Assembly: GCA_022072085.1 (NCBI GenBank)
Contig: JAJVII010000018.1
Location: 62,001 to 126,000, forward strand
Source of the DNA: Phycisphaerae bacterium
GTDB taxonomy: Bacteria > Planctomycetota > Phycisphaerae > JAJVII01
DNA length: 64,000 bases
Reading direction: 5' to 3'
Numbering within the stretch: the first letter of the stretch is position 1; every line of letters starts with the position of its first letter. The notes beneath the pieces are model-generated. The model had not been told where the DNA came from, made no database searches, and saw only the letters and a program-made list of their open reading frames with translations. The translations under genes were made by a program, and so were the position numbers. Positions 51,758 to 60,780 of this stretch are shown piece by piece.

Positions 51758-53647
51758 TCAGGGATCGGAGGGCGGGGAAAGGACCACGTCGGAGGGCTCC
51801 TTCACCACGAGGCCGCACGGACCGCCGCCCGGCCAACGCCACTTCAACGTGCAGACGCCAGGCCTTCGCAGCGGCGCAAAGGCGGCCTGCCAGGGCGTGC
51901 CGCCCTGCACGAGGTACGTGCCCGTACACACCGGGAATCCGGGTTCCGTTCCCGACGGGCCGCCCTGCCAGACGCTCACCGTCACCGGACCGGACCGGCC
52001 CGATGGAAGACGGATGGCCAGCCCCGGCGGCCTGCCCTGCCCGTCAGAACGTCCGTTCAGAAACCCAAACACGTGGCCATCGGCGCAGGCGACCGCCAGG
52101 TCAAGGCAGCCGTCACCGTCCAGATCGCCTGACGCCAGACGCATCGGGCGAGACTGCTCAGGCTGCGTCGTCGTGGAAGGCGGGATGTCAAGTTTCAGCG
52201 TGCCCTCGTCTGCCAGGCAGCGATAGCCCCGGTTGAAGTGGTAGCCCAGGGTCCCGCCGGCCGACAGAATCGCGATGTCGGTCCGGCCGTCGTGATTCAG
52301 GTCGGTCGCGATGCAGTCGGCAACTTCCCGCCCGAGCGTGTAGAGGCTGCCAGCCAGCCGGGCGACGGGCTGGAACTTCCCCCCGCCGACATTCTCCCAG
52401 AGCTCGTTGGTCCGAGCCCCGCACACGAACAGGTCAGGCCGGCCGTCGCCGTCGAAATCTCCGACGCACCAGCGCGGCGGGCGCTCCTGCCCGCCGGAGG
52501 TTACGACACACGGCGCAGGAACCCGGAACCCTCCTTTGCAGCCGCGCCACAGCAGCGATTCTCTCGGGCGAATCTGAAGAACGTCGACATAACCGTCGTC
52601 GTCCCAGTCAGCCACCACACAAGACCAGGCCTCGCCGACCGGCGCCTGGGCGGCCGGGTCACCCGGCAGCCGCGTGACCTGCCAGCCCTGTGCGGTCAAG
52701 GTGAGCAGGCGGGGCCAAGCCATGTCGGCCAGCAGGCCGGGCGACCCATCCTGCGACGGACCGACAGCCCAGAGCGCACGGCAGTCGCCCTCCAACGGGA
52801 TGTCAGCCGGCGCGTTGGACGCGACAAATTCCCCGGACGCGTCGGAGAGGCGTACCTTCAGCAACCGTCCATCCCAACTGGCCAGGTCAGCCCGACCGTC
52901 GCCGTTCAGGTCAATCAGAGCCATCGCACGGGAAGACGTGTCTAGACCAGCCGACAGGGTCCGGTCATCGAAGCGCCCGGCAGTCTTGTCATACCCCCAG
53001 AGGCGATCGCCGCCGGGACTTGCCGCCAGCAGCAACCCTCCTGACGCGGTCCCTCCGGACAGCGCCGAAATGGCGACCGCCGGCTGCCCGACCTGGCCGA
53101 CCGGCACGCGCCCCCGCCACTTGACGCCAACGGCAACCGGCACGTCCGCGTCGTCGTCGTGCAGAATGTAGTCGACCATCGGGATCAGCTTGTCGGCCGC
53201 TCCGGCCCAGGTCTTCGGCAGGCGCTGATCCCTGAATTCGGTGATTTCATAGCCCCGTCCGGCGACGGACTTGATCTCCATCCAGACCGTCGAGATCAAC
53301 ATGTAGGAGGACTCTTCCGCCTCGAAGAGCACCACGTCCTGACCTGCCGAGGCCGCCAGGCATTCGCGAGCATCTCTGGCGTCACCCGTCGCGGCGACGG
53401 CCAGCGAAAGGCCCACCTCCCGTGACTTGGGCCCCTTGAGAAACCGGGGCTCGGCCAGCCGCCAATGGTCGGCGTCGGCAGCCGCTTCGAGCTTGCCGGC
53501 GACAATGCGGCGGGCGTCGCGGACCAGTTCGACGGGAGTGAAGGAAGGATCGATCAGCGCCAGCGCGGGCCGGCCCATGCAGGCCGTCAGGCTCGCCAGC
53601 AGGCCGAGCCCGGCCAGAGCACGCGGACCTCGCAGGCGGGCGGGCAT
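51758..53647 (-). CDS. VCBS/FG-GAP-repeat lipoprotein
   Basis: A 629-residue protein with a lipoprotein signal (LAGLGLLASLTAC, lipid Cys at about 23), so it should be membrane-anchored outside the cytoplasm. A mixed N domain is followed from about 180 by FG-GAP/VCBS repeats: ALIDLNGDGRADLAS, VADWDDDGYVDVL, VGDFDGDGRPDLFVCG, ATDLNHDGRTDIAIL and SGDLDGDGCLDLAVAC. The C-terminal domain (SGPVTVSVWQGG onward) resembles the end of the partial gene at 1-1083. The ATG at 53647 lies one base after the LRR stop and has GGAGG inside the LRR gene, so it is translated from the same mRNA. Confidence 0.85.
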   Translation of the reverse strand: MPARLRGPRALAGLGLLASLTACMGRPALALIDPSFTPVELVRDARRIVAGKLEAAADADHWRLAEPRFLKGPKSREVGLSLAVAATGDARDARECLAASAGQDVVLFEAEESSYMLISTVWMEIKSVAGRGYEITEFRDQRLPKTWAGAADKLIPMVDYILHDDDADVPVAVGVKWRGRVPVGQVGQPAVAISALSGGTASGGLLLAASPGGDRLWGYDKTAGRFDDRTLSAGLDTSSRAMALIDLNGDGRADLASWDGRLLKVRLSDASGEFVASNAPADIPLEGDCRALWAVGPSQDGSPGLLADMAWPRLLTLTAQGWQVTRLPGDPAAQAPVGEAWSCVVADWDDDGYVDVLQIRPRESLLWRGCKGGFRVPAPCVVTSGGQERPPRWCVGDFDGDGRPDLFVCGARTNELWENVGGGKFQPVARLAGSLYTLGREVADCIATDLNHDGRTDIAILSAGGTLGYHFNRGYRCLADEGTLKLDIPPSTTTQPEQSRPMRLASGDLDGDGCLDLAVACADGHVFGFLNGRSDGQGRPPGLAIRLPSGRSGPVTVSVWQGGPSGTEPGFPVCTGTYLVQGGTPWQAAFAPLRRPGVCTLKWRWPGGGPCGLVVKEPSDVVLSPPSDP

Positions 53648-53648
53648 G

Positions 53649-54737
53649 TCAGCGGACCTCCAGCCCGGGCCGTAGCTGGGCCAGTTCAGCTTTCTGCGCC
53701 TTGGTGACGGTTAGCGAGGCGGGGGTGAGCAGATTGGCGCGGATTTTCGGGTCGGTCAGGATCAGCCGCTTGAGATGGGGCATGTTCTTCCTGTCGGCGA
53801 TCAGGGCCCGCAGGCCGGCGAGAGTGACCGTGAACTTCGCGTGTCCGCCGCCGCGGTATTCTATCGCCCAGCCCATCTCCGTGTGAGACAGGTCCAGTTC
53901 TTCGATGGCCAGGTCCCTGAAGTTGGCCAGGCTGGCGTCGCTGAGCGAGCAACTGCCGATCTTGAGGGCTTTCAGGTTCTTCAGCCGGGCCAGGGCGCTC
54001 ACGCCGGAACCCGTGATCGCCGGGCAGGAGCCGACTTCCAGCCGCTCAAGGGAAGCAATGCCCGCGGCGTTCACCAGCGCCACGTCGGTGATCGTCCGCG
54101 ACAGGTTCATCGTGAGCGTCTTGAGGTGCTTGAGGTCCTGAAGGTATCGGACCCCGACGCCCGTCGCATCGATCATCTCCAGTCGCAGCGTCTGCACGGA
54201 CTGCGACAGGTGGCCCAGGTAGAACAGGCACTCGTCATCCAGGTCCTCCAGGTCGTGGGTGGCCTCGAACTTCTCCAGCTTCTCGAATGCGGCGAAGTAG
54301 CGGTAGTCGGACGGATCCAGGCGGGTGTGCATCTTGCCGATGAACTTGGGCAGGGCCTTTCGCTCCGGCCCGACCGGCTCGCCACGCCGCCACATGGCCC
54401 CTGACCGCAGGTGGTAGCCGGGGTGAAGCGTCGTCATGGTCCGGATGTCCTCCACGGTGCGCTTCTGCCACGGCTGGACCCAGATGACGTTGCCCTCCTT
54501 GTCCTTGCCGCCCCACGTCATCGGCCATGTTCGCAGGAACGCCAGGGCCTCCTCGGCGGTCGGCTTGACGAACTCCAGGCGGGCCAGTCGGGCCTCCAGG
54601 TCGTCCGGCCGGGTCCGAGGGGCCGGTTCGCCGGCCTGCCGCCCTTCGTTGACAATGATGGGGGAATCCCCCTCTGACCGGCCGGGGGTCGCCAGACACA
54701 GGGTCGCCAGGATCGCCAGGAGGAATTGACGACGCAT
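53649..54737 (-). CDS. Secreted leucine-rich-repeat-like protein
   Basis: A 362-residue protein with a signal peptide (MRRQFLLAILATLCLATPG). The first third is unclassified; from about 180 it shows LRR-like units (LKHLKTLTMNLSRTITDVAL, GIASLERLEVGSCPAITGSG, LKNLKALKIGSCSLSDASLA). LRRs of this type bind proteins. The ATG at 54737 is supported by AAAGGAG seven bases upstream and by a promoter about 40 bases away. First of three genes on this strand. Confidence 0.82.
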   Translation of the reverse strand: MRRQFLLAILATLCLATPGRSEGDSPIIVNEGRQAGEPAPRTRPDDLEARLARLEFVKPTAEEALAFLRTWPMTWGGKDKEGNVIWVQPWQKRTVEDIRTMTTLHPGYHLRSGAMWRRGEPVGPERKALPKFIGKMHTRLDPSDYRYFAAFEKLEKFEATHDLEDLDDECLFYLGHLSQSVQTLRLEMIDATGVGVRYLQDLKHLKTLTMNLSRTITDVALVNAAGIASLERLEVGSCPAITGSGVSALARLKNLKALKIGSCSLSDASLANFRDLAIEELDLSHTEMGWAIEYRGGGHAKFTVTLAGLRALIADRKNMPHLKRLILTDPKIRANLLTPASLTVTKAQKAELAQLRPGLEVR

Positions 54738-54774
54738 GCGGTTGCTCCTTTCCAACAGGACGCTTCTGCCTTCC

Positions 54775-54803
54775 AGTATCGCCGTCAGGTCCCGGTTCTG
54801 CAA
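54775..54803 (-). promoter_or_regulatory. Candidate promoter of the LRR gene
   Basis: On the minus strand TTGCAG (54803-54798) and GATACT (54780-54775), exactly 17 bases apart, with a start near 54768 and a 30-base 5' UTR. Confidence 0.6.
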
Positions 54804-54855
54804 TTGCCACCCCAGGCACGGTCATTTCTTTGGCGACTTCGACTTCCAGGCGGCG

Positions 54856-54996
54856 TCATGGAACTCGTTGCCGCAGCGCGGAATCATGTCCCTGGTCATG
54901 CTCCGGATGGGCGAGTCGGCTACAAAGACAGGCGGCGGGCAGCATCGGAGCCGCCAGCAGCAGCGCGGCCCCGACGCGATGGGTCGCAGGCGTCAT
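54856..54996 (-). pseudogene. 5' stub of an NHL-protein paralogue
   Basis: ATG 54996 opens MTPATHRVGAALLLAAPMLP, nearly the same signal peptide as the NHL gene at 51639. The surrounding 123 bases (54931-55053) align without gaps to 51574-51749 except for the 53-bp palindrome. After residue 23 similarity stops and the frame ends 23 codons later, so the rest of the gene is gone. Confidence 0.75.
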
Positions 54997-55120
54997 CCGG
55001 GCTCTCCGAATTCTAAACGCGCCTCCCGGCTGCCTGTTTCGCCGCTTGCCGGCAGGAAAGGGCCGCCCCGGGTCGCGCCTCGCCGCCGGGTCCGGCAGCG
55101 GCGGCTGCCAGACGCCGTTC

Positions 55121-55252
55121 GTCGTCGAGGCCCCCGAGCCGACGACGCTGGGCCTGCTCCTGCTGGGCGGCCTGGGGCTGTGCGACGGCCTCCGCCGGCG
55201 GCGGCGGGGCTTGAACGCCGAGCCGCCCGGGCGTATTCTGCCCGGCGGCTGA
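55121..55252 (+). pseudogene. Orphan PEP-CTERM sorting tail
   Basis: The frame reads VVEAPEPTTLGLLLLGGLGL, then an arginine cluster (RRRRRG) and a stop at 55250-55252. PEP-CTERM tails are C-terminal signals for exosortase and should follow a large secreted domain. Here the sequence upstream is unrelated and arginine-rich, so only the tail of a lost gene remains. A 27-base stretch is identical to the tail of the intact gene at 62266-63792. Confidence 0.7.
55211..55239 (+). promoter_or_regulatory. Candidate promoter of the 55315 gene
   Basis: TTGAAC (55211-55216) and TATTCT (55234-55239), exactly 17 bases apart, overlapping the dead PEP-CTERM tail. Start near 55246 and a 5' UTR of about 70 bases. 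Confidence 0.45.
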
Positions 55253-55314
55253 TGCGGCGCCGTCCTCGTCTGCGCTGCCAGTCAGGCGAGCCACACCTTC
55301 CCCGGAGACATGCC

Positions 55315-57348
55315 GTGGCCCATCATCGCAATCGGTCGGTCGTTTGCTGCTTCGCGCTGATCGTCGCCCTGGCCGGCCTGCCGGCGCCGACGTCGCGTGG
55401 CGCCGACGACGCCCCCGCGCCCGCGCTGACGATGCGCCTGGACCCAGCCGACGGCCAGGCCCTCGCGGCCCCGGCGCCGGTCACGTTCGGCGTCGTCTTC
55501 CGCCCCGGGCAGATTCCCGCAGGCGCGTCGGCCGTTGTCGAACTGGACGGCAAAGCCGTCGCGGCCCAAGTCGACGCCAAACGACATTTCGCCGACGGCT
55601 CGCTCAAGCACGCGGTGGTTTCGATGGTCCTGCCGAGCCTGGCGGCGGATGGATCAGCCATGACCTTCGCCGCCGGCAAGTCACGGGCGGCGAAGATCGA
55701 CCCGGCCGAGGTCGCAAAGAAACTGCTCGCGGGCGACTTCGATGCGGCCATCCGCTTCAAGGTTCCCGAGGGCAAGACCGTGTCAGCCAGCGCGCGGAAG
55801 ATGCTCGAAGCCGCCGGCGACAAGGCGGCGCTCTGGCTTGGCGGGCCGGTCGCGGTCGAGTGGCTGCTCTCGGGCCCGCCGGTTGACGAACAGGGCGCCG
55901 CCGATGCGGACCTGAACGTCGCCTTCCACGTCCGCTACTACCCGGCCCTGGGGCTGGCCCGCGTGTCGGCGATCGTCGAGCTGTGCAGCGACGGCGGCAG
56001 CGACGGCGGGCTGAACTATGACGTGACGATCACCCGCGGCCGCGCCAAGCCCGAAGCCGTCTTCGAGCAGCAGGCCGTCGCCCAGCCGGACATGACCCGC
56101 TGGCGGAAGGTGTTCTGGGTGGGCGGCCAGCCGGCGGGCCTAGAGGTGCGCCACGACGCCCGTGCGATGGCGGCCGCGGGCGTGATCCCGCAGTTCGATT
56201 TCAGCCAGGACGTCGCACCGGCCAAGGTCGAGCTGCTCAAGCACTGGGAAGGCGCCAGGACCGGGCTGTTCCAGAACGGCCTGATCACGACCTACATGCC
56301 GATGACCGGCGGGCGCGGCGACCTGGGCGTGCTGCCGCAGTGGACGACGGTCTACCTGATGACGATGGACCCGAAGGTCAAGCGGATCGTGCTGGAGAAC
56401 GACGAACTGTCCGGCGGCATCCCGATTCACGCCCGCGAGCGAGCGACCGGCCGCGTGCCCTTCTACGCCGATCACAAGATGCTCTGGCTGTGCGACGGAC
56501 GGGCCGGGCGCTGGGGCACGCAGAAATGGCGGAGCAGGCCCAACCCGCCGCGCGCCGAGCCGCCGATCAAGAGCCTCTTCGTGCCCGACCCGGCGCACCT
56601 GCCCGGACTCTGCTACGTCTCCTACGTCGTCACCGGCGACTACTGGGACCTGGAGGAGAACTGGTTCTGGTCGACCTATGTGCTCTACAGCGACAACCCG
56701 GGCTATGCCCGCGGCGTGATCATCGGCCAGCTTCGTGGCATCGCCTGGAGCCTGCGGACGCTGGCGCTGACCGCTGCGATCAGCCCGGACGGCCTGCCCG
56801 AGACGGCCGAGTTCACCGCCCGGACCGACGCGGCCCTTGCGGCATTCCACAAGTGGCTCGACGACAAGGCCATGCCCCTGGGCATGCTCACGCCGCACTC
56901 CGGCGGCGGGGTCGTCAACTACGCCCCCTGGCAACACGACCACATGATCATGGCCACCGACGCGGCGGCTGAGGCCGGCTTCAAGGAGGCCGTCCGGCTC
57001 CGCTCGCGACTGCTGGAGTTCTCCATCGGTCGCTTCACGCACCCGGACGAGTTCGACCCGCACTTCGGCTGCGGCTACTGGTGGACGGTCGGCAAGAGCG
57101 AGCGCGAGATGACGGTCAAGACCTGGAAGGACCTGTTCGCGGCCAACTGCGAAGGCAAGAAGGCCGACATGGCCGACTACGCCGGCGGATACGCCGACCT
57201 GGCGATCGCGGCGACGTCGATCGGCGTGCGGGTGGGCCAGCCCGACGCCCGCAAGGCGCTGGATTTCCTCAAGGAGAACTCGCACGGCGTCTTCCCCGGA
57301 CGATCGCGCACGCCGGTCTTTGCCTACAGCACGGTCCCGGTCCGCTAG
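55315..57348 (+). CDS. Large secreted protein, RIFT-barrel/YetA-like
   Basis: A 677-residue exported protein with signal VVCCFALIVALAGLPAPTSR. The N-terminal part (TMRLDPADGQALAAPAPVTF, GVVFRPGQIPAGASAVVELD, FADGSLKHAVVSMVLPSL) resembles the RIFT-barrel domain of YetA/PcRGLX-like proteins. The rest is a mixed region then helical repeats (YARGVIIGQLRGIAWSLRTL), like an alpha/alpha barrel. It is similar in plan to 29575-32172 but not close in sequence. The start is GTG 55315 with GGAGA six bases before; earlier in-frame Mets fall in gene debris. It probably heads the operon ending in the regulator at 60781. Confidence 0.7.
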   Translation: MAHHRNRSVVCCFALIVALAGLPAPTSRGADDAPAPALTMRLDPADGQALAAPAPVTFGVVFRPGQIPAGASAVVELDGKAVAAQVDAKRHFADGSLKHAVVSMVLPSLAADGSAMTFAAGKSRAAKIDPAEVAKKLLAGDFDAAIRFKVPEGKTVSASARKMLEAAGDKAALWLGGPVAVEWLLSGPPVDEQGAADADLNVAFHVRYYPALGLARVSAIVELCSDGGSDGGLNYDVTITRGRAKPEAVFEQQAVAQPDMTRWRKVFWVGGQPAGLEVRHDARAMAAAGVIPQFDFSQDVAPAKVELLKHWEGARTGLFQNGLITTYMPMTGGRGDLGVLPQWTTVYLMTMDPKVKRIVLENDELSGGIPIHARERATGRVPFYADHKMLWLCDGRAGRWGTQKWRSRPNPPRAEPPIKSLFVPDPAHLPGLCYVSYVVTGDYWDLEENWFWSTYVLYSDNPGYARGVIIGQLRGIAWSLRTLALTAAISPDGLPETAEFTARTDAALAAFHKWLDDKAMPLGMLTPHSGGGVVNYAPWQHDHMIMATDAAAEAGFKEAVRLRSRLLEFSIGRFTHPDEFDPHFGCGYWWTVGKSEREMTVKTWKDLFAANCEGKKADMADYAGGYADLAIAATSIGVRVGQPDARKALDFLKENSHGVFPGRSRTPVFAYSTVPVR

Positions 57349-57373
57349 ACGCCGGCGTACGGAGGTCCGCCCC

Positions 57374-58024
57374 ATGCTGATCGACCTCAGCCATACCGTC
57401 GAGCACGGGATGGTCACCTATCGCGGCCTGCCCGCGCCGCTGATCTGCGACTTCATGAGCCGCGAGGCGTCGCGCGAGCACTACGCCCCCGGCACCGAGT
57501 TCCACATCGGCCGCATCGACATGGTCGCCAACACCGGCACCTATCTCGACTCGCCGTTCCACCGCTACGCGGATGGCCAGGACCTCTCGCAGATTCCGCT
57601 GACCTCGCTGGCGGACCTGGAAACGGTGGTCGTGCCGGCGCCCCCCGGGCAGCGGGCGATCGACGCCGCCTGCTTCGACGGGCTGAAGGTCGAGGGCAAG
57701 GCCGTCCTGGTCGCGACCGGATGGGACCGTCACTGGCGGACGGATCAATACTTCGAGGGCCACCCCTTCCTGACCCGCGACGCGGCCGAGCGGCTGCGCG
57801 ACGCCGCGGCGGCGCTGGTCGGCATCGATTCGCTGAACATCGACGACACGGCCGACCTGACGCGCCCGGCCCACAGCCTGCTGCTGGGCGCCCAGATCCC
57901 CGTCTGCGAGCACATGCGCGGGCTGACGCAACTGCCCGACGCCGATCTGCGGTTCTTCGCCGTGCCGGTGAAGGTGAAGAACTTCGGAACGTTCCCGGTG
58001 CGGGCCTTCGCGATCGCCCGCTGA
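57374..58024 (+). CDS. Cyclase-family (KynB-like) metal hydrolase
   Basis: A 216-residue protein of the cyclase superfamily that includes bacterial kynurenine formamidase. The start MLIDLSHTVEHGM, the metal motif NTGTYLDSPFHR (consensus HxGTHxDxPxH) and LLVATGWDRHW-like VLVATGWDRHW are typical. In the motif the first His is Asn and the second Tyr, so metal binding may differ; such variants exist in the family (from memory). The natural substrate is unknown. ATG 57374 has GGAGG eight bases upstream. The gap to the preceding gene is 25 bases, so it is in the same operon. Confidence 0.88.
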   Translation: MLIDLSHTVEHGMVTYRGLPAPLICDFMSREASREHYAPGTEFHIGRIDMVANTGTYLDSPFHRYADGQDLSQIPLTSLADLETVVVPAPPGQRAIDAACFDGLKVEGKAVLVATGWDRHWRTDQYFEGHPFLTRDAAERLRDAAAALVGIDSLNIDDTADLTRPAHSLLLGAQIPVCEHMRGLTQLPDADLRFFAVPVKVKNFGTFPVRAFAIAR

Positions 58025-58131
58025 CCGCCGCAGCGCACCCGCGACGACGGGGATTTGCCCGCCGGCTGGCGGCGCGGTAAGCTGCGTTCTTGCCGAACCC
58101 GTTGTCCTCATCATCGAAAGCGAGACCACCG

Positions 58132-60753
58132 ATGTGCCATGCCCGTCGCCGCGGAGCGGAAGTCTTCGCGGCTGTCGTTGTCGCCCTCTGCGCGCTCACG
58201 CCTCCCCTGTCGCAGCCGGCCCGCGCAGCCGACCCAGCGGCGGCATCGCCCGCGGGCGTTGCGCTGCTGACGCAGGAGAGCCCCTGGCGGTGGCACATCG
58301 CCATGCGCAAGCCGCTGATCCTGACCGGCAAGGCGGACGCGGCGCCCGAGTATCTGCCCATCGTCAAGCTCCACGGCGGCCGTGGCACGCCGGACATCCA
58401 GTTCCTGGACACCGCCCCGCCGGACGCGGCCTGGTCCGCAAGCGACTTCGACGACACCGACTGGCCGCGCAGCCGCGGCAGCATCGACGAACCCAACCTT
58501 TGCGTCGGCCTGCTCTGCCTGCGAGGCCGGTTCCAGGTGGCCGACCCGGCCGCCGTCACGTCGCTGAAACTGGAGATGAAGTTCCGCGGCGGCGTGATCG
58601 TCTATCTCAACGGAAAGGAGATCGCCCGGTCGCACCTGTCAGCCGGCGCCGTGAAGCTGACCGAGCCCGGCGAAGCCTACCCCGACACGGCCTGGGTGGA
58701 CGCCGCCGGCAAGGCGCTGCCCATCCCCCGGTTCGCCAAGGGCGACGAGGTCGCACGCATCGCGACGCGCGACCGCACGCTGCCGCCCCTGGACATCCCG
58801 GCTGATAGGCTGCGCAAGGGCACGAACGTGCTGGCCGTCGAGCTGCACCGCAGCGACTACCACCCCGCGGGGACCGGCTGGTGGGCGGCGGCCAACATGG
58901 TCCAGGGCATCACGCGGCAGTGGACGCCGGTCGGGCTGCTCGAACTGCACTTGTCGGCTGAGGGGAGCGGCGCCGCGGCGGCAAAGGAGGCCTTCGCCAA
59001 GCCGGCCGTCTGGACTGCGGACCTCAACAGCCGCATCGAGGACGTGCCGATGCCCGACTCGGACGAGTTGCTTCCGATGCGGATCGTGGGCGCCCGCAAC
59101 GGCGTCTTCTCGGGCATGGCCGTGGTCTCCAACGCCGGCCCGGTCAAGGGCGTCAAGGCCGAGGCCGGCGAGTTGAACGGGCCGGCTGGCAAAATCCCGG
59201 CGTCGGCGGTCGCTGCCCGCTACATGCTCTTCGCCCGCTGCCCGTCCGACTCGACGGGGGGCGGAAGAGGCGCTTACTACTTCAACCCGCTGACCGAACA
59301 GCCGCCGGGCGAGGTCGAGCCGCTGACCCGCGTCAAGTCGCCCTTTGCGGCCGTGCCGATCGTGCTGACCGTGCGCGTGCCGCGCGACGCCGTGCCCGGC
59401 GACTACGCGGGCGAGCTGCGCGTGTCGGCGGAGGGCCTGCCGCCGACGGCCGTGCCCGTGCGGCTGCACGTGGCCGACTGGACGCTGCCGGACCCGCTCG
59501 AGTTGCGGGCGCGGGTGGGCCTGTTCCAGTCGCCGACCTCCGTGGCGATGCACTACGGCGTGAAGGAGTGGTCCGAGGAGCACTGGAAGCTGCTGGAAAA
59601 GTCCTTCGCGATGCTCGGCCAGGTCGGCGCGGACATCGTCAACATCCCGATCGTGGAGCGGACGCAGTTCGGCAACAACGAGGGGATGATCACCTGGATC
59701 CGCAAGCCCGACGGGAGCTACGACCATGACTTCACAGTCTTCGAGCAATACCTCAAGCTGGTGAAGAAGCACCTGGGCTCGCCGCGCGTCGTGGCGCTGC
59801 ACGTCTGGCACCCGGGCACGTGGAAGGTCCGCGACCCGGACGAGGAGAACACCGTCACGCTGCTCGACGCAGCCACGGGCAAGCGCGAGCACTTGCAGGT
59901 GCCGGTCTTCGGGACCGAGGCGAGCAAGGCGTTCTTCAAGCCGGTGCTGGAGGGCTGCCGCCAGCGGCTGGCGAAGGAGGGAATGGACAAGTCGATGGCC
60001 CTGGGCATCCTCTGCGACGCGACCGCGCCGCCGGAGGTCTTCAAGGAGTTCGAGGAAATCGCCCCCGGAGCCGGCTGGACCCGCGGCTGCCACAGTGTGA
60101 CCTTCTCGCCTGAACCCTACCCGCTCAAGGGCGGCGGGGTCTGCGTCTATCACGAATTCTGCTACGGGTTGAGCCTGGCCGACCCGGCCAAGGGACTGCC
60201 TCGGATCTGGGAGGCCAACGGGCCCGGCGTCGCGTGGTTCCGCGGCGAGTACGATTACCGCCTCTGCCCGTACATCTACCGCACGATGATCGAGCGCGGG
60301 CTGGACTGCCGCACCAGCGGCGCCGGGCGGATGGGCCTGGACTTCTGGGGCGTGCCGGCCAACGAGGACGCCCGCAGGAAGGGACGCCTCGACTGCATCT
60401 TCAACCGCTGGCCGAACTCCTCGGTAGCCGGCCACGGCGACCCGACCATCACCTGCCTGGCCCACCCCGGGCCCGACGGGGCCCAGGCGACCGTCCGCTT
60501 CGAGCTGTTCCGCGAGGGGCTCCAGGAATCCGAAGCGATGATCCGCATCGCCGAGGCCCAGGACAAGCACGCCGACCGGCTGGGCAAGGAACTGACCGAC
60601 CGCTGCCGCAGAATCTTCGTCGATCGCATGAACATGTACCGCCTCAGCCAGGCGGTCTCGGAGGAGTTCTACGGCGGCTGGCAGAGCCGGTCGGCCGATC
60701 TCTACGCGACGGCTGCCGAGGTGGCCGGGAAGTTGAAGTCCGACGGCCAATGA
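58132..60753 (+). CDS. Secreted DUF4091-type protein (paralogue C)
   Basis: An 873-residue exported protein. Signal VFAAVVVALCALTPPLSQPA; N-terminal sandwich with FDDTDW, VIVYLNGKEIARSHLSAG and RLRKGTNVLAVELHRSD; middle LYVADW-like HVADWTLPDP; then RKPDGSYDHDFTVFEQYLKL and LHVWHPGTWKV. The C-terminal DUF4091-like part has AHPGPDGAQATVRFELFREG. Its relation to paralogues A and B is clear from these shared blocks. ATG 58132 starts the signal. The regulator starts 27 bases after its stop. Confidence 0.82.
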   Translation: MCHARRRGAEVFAAVVVALCALTPPLSQPARAADPAAASPAGVALLTQESPWRWHIAMRKPLILTGKADAAPEYLPIVKLHGGRGTPDIQFLDTAPPDAAWSASDFDDTDWPRSRGSIDEPNLCVGLLCLRGRFQVADPAAVTSLKLEMKFRGGVIVYLNGKEIARSHLSAGAVKLTEPGEAYPDTAWVDAAGKALPIPRFAKGDEVARIATRDRTLPPLDIPADRLRKGTNVLAVELHRSDYHPAGTGWWAAANMVQGITRQWTPVGLLELHLSAEGSGAAAAKEAFAKPAVWTADLNSRIEDVPMPDSDELLPMRIVGARNGVFSGMAVVSNAGPVKGVKAEAGELNGPAGKIPASAVAARYMLFARCPSDSTGGGRGAYYFNPLTEQPPGEVEPLTRVKSPFAAVPIVLTVRVPRDAVPGDYAGELRVSAEGLPPTAVPVRLHVADWTLPDPLELRARVGLFQSPTSVAMHYGVKEWSEEHWKLLEKSFAMLGQVGADIVNIPIVERTQFGNNEGMITWIRKPDGSYDHDFTVFEQYLKLVKKHLGSPRVVALHVWHPGTWKVRDPDEENTVTLLDAATGKREHLQVPVFGTEASKAFFKPVLEGCRQRLAKEGMDKSMALGILCDATAPPEVFKEFEEIAPGAGWTRGCHSVTFSPEPYPLKGGGVCVYHEFCYGLSLADPAKGLPRIWEANGPGVAWFRGEYDYRLCPYIYRTMIERGLDCRTSGAGRMGLDFWGVPANEDARRKGRLDCIFNRWPNSSVAGHGDPTITCLAHPGPDGAQATVRFELFREGLQESEAMIRIAEAQDKHADRLGKELTDRCRRIFVDRMNMYRLSQAVSEEFYGGWQSRSADLYATAAEVAGKLKSDGQ

Positions 60754-60780
60754 CCCCGGCGACAAGGTGAGAATCGCGGC

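Larger units (their letters stand above)
54738..55314. other. Gene-debris region
   Basis: This gap holds the LRR-gene promoter, a 5' stub of an NHL-protein paralogue (54856-54996), a PEP-CTERM tail (55121-55252) and the promoter of the next gene. There is no intact gene. Confidence 0.65.
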
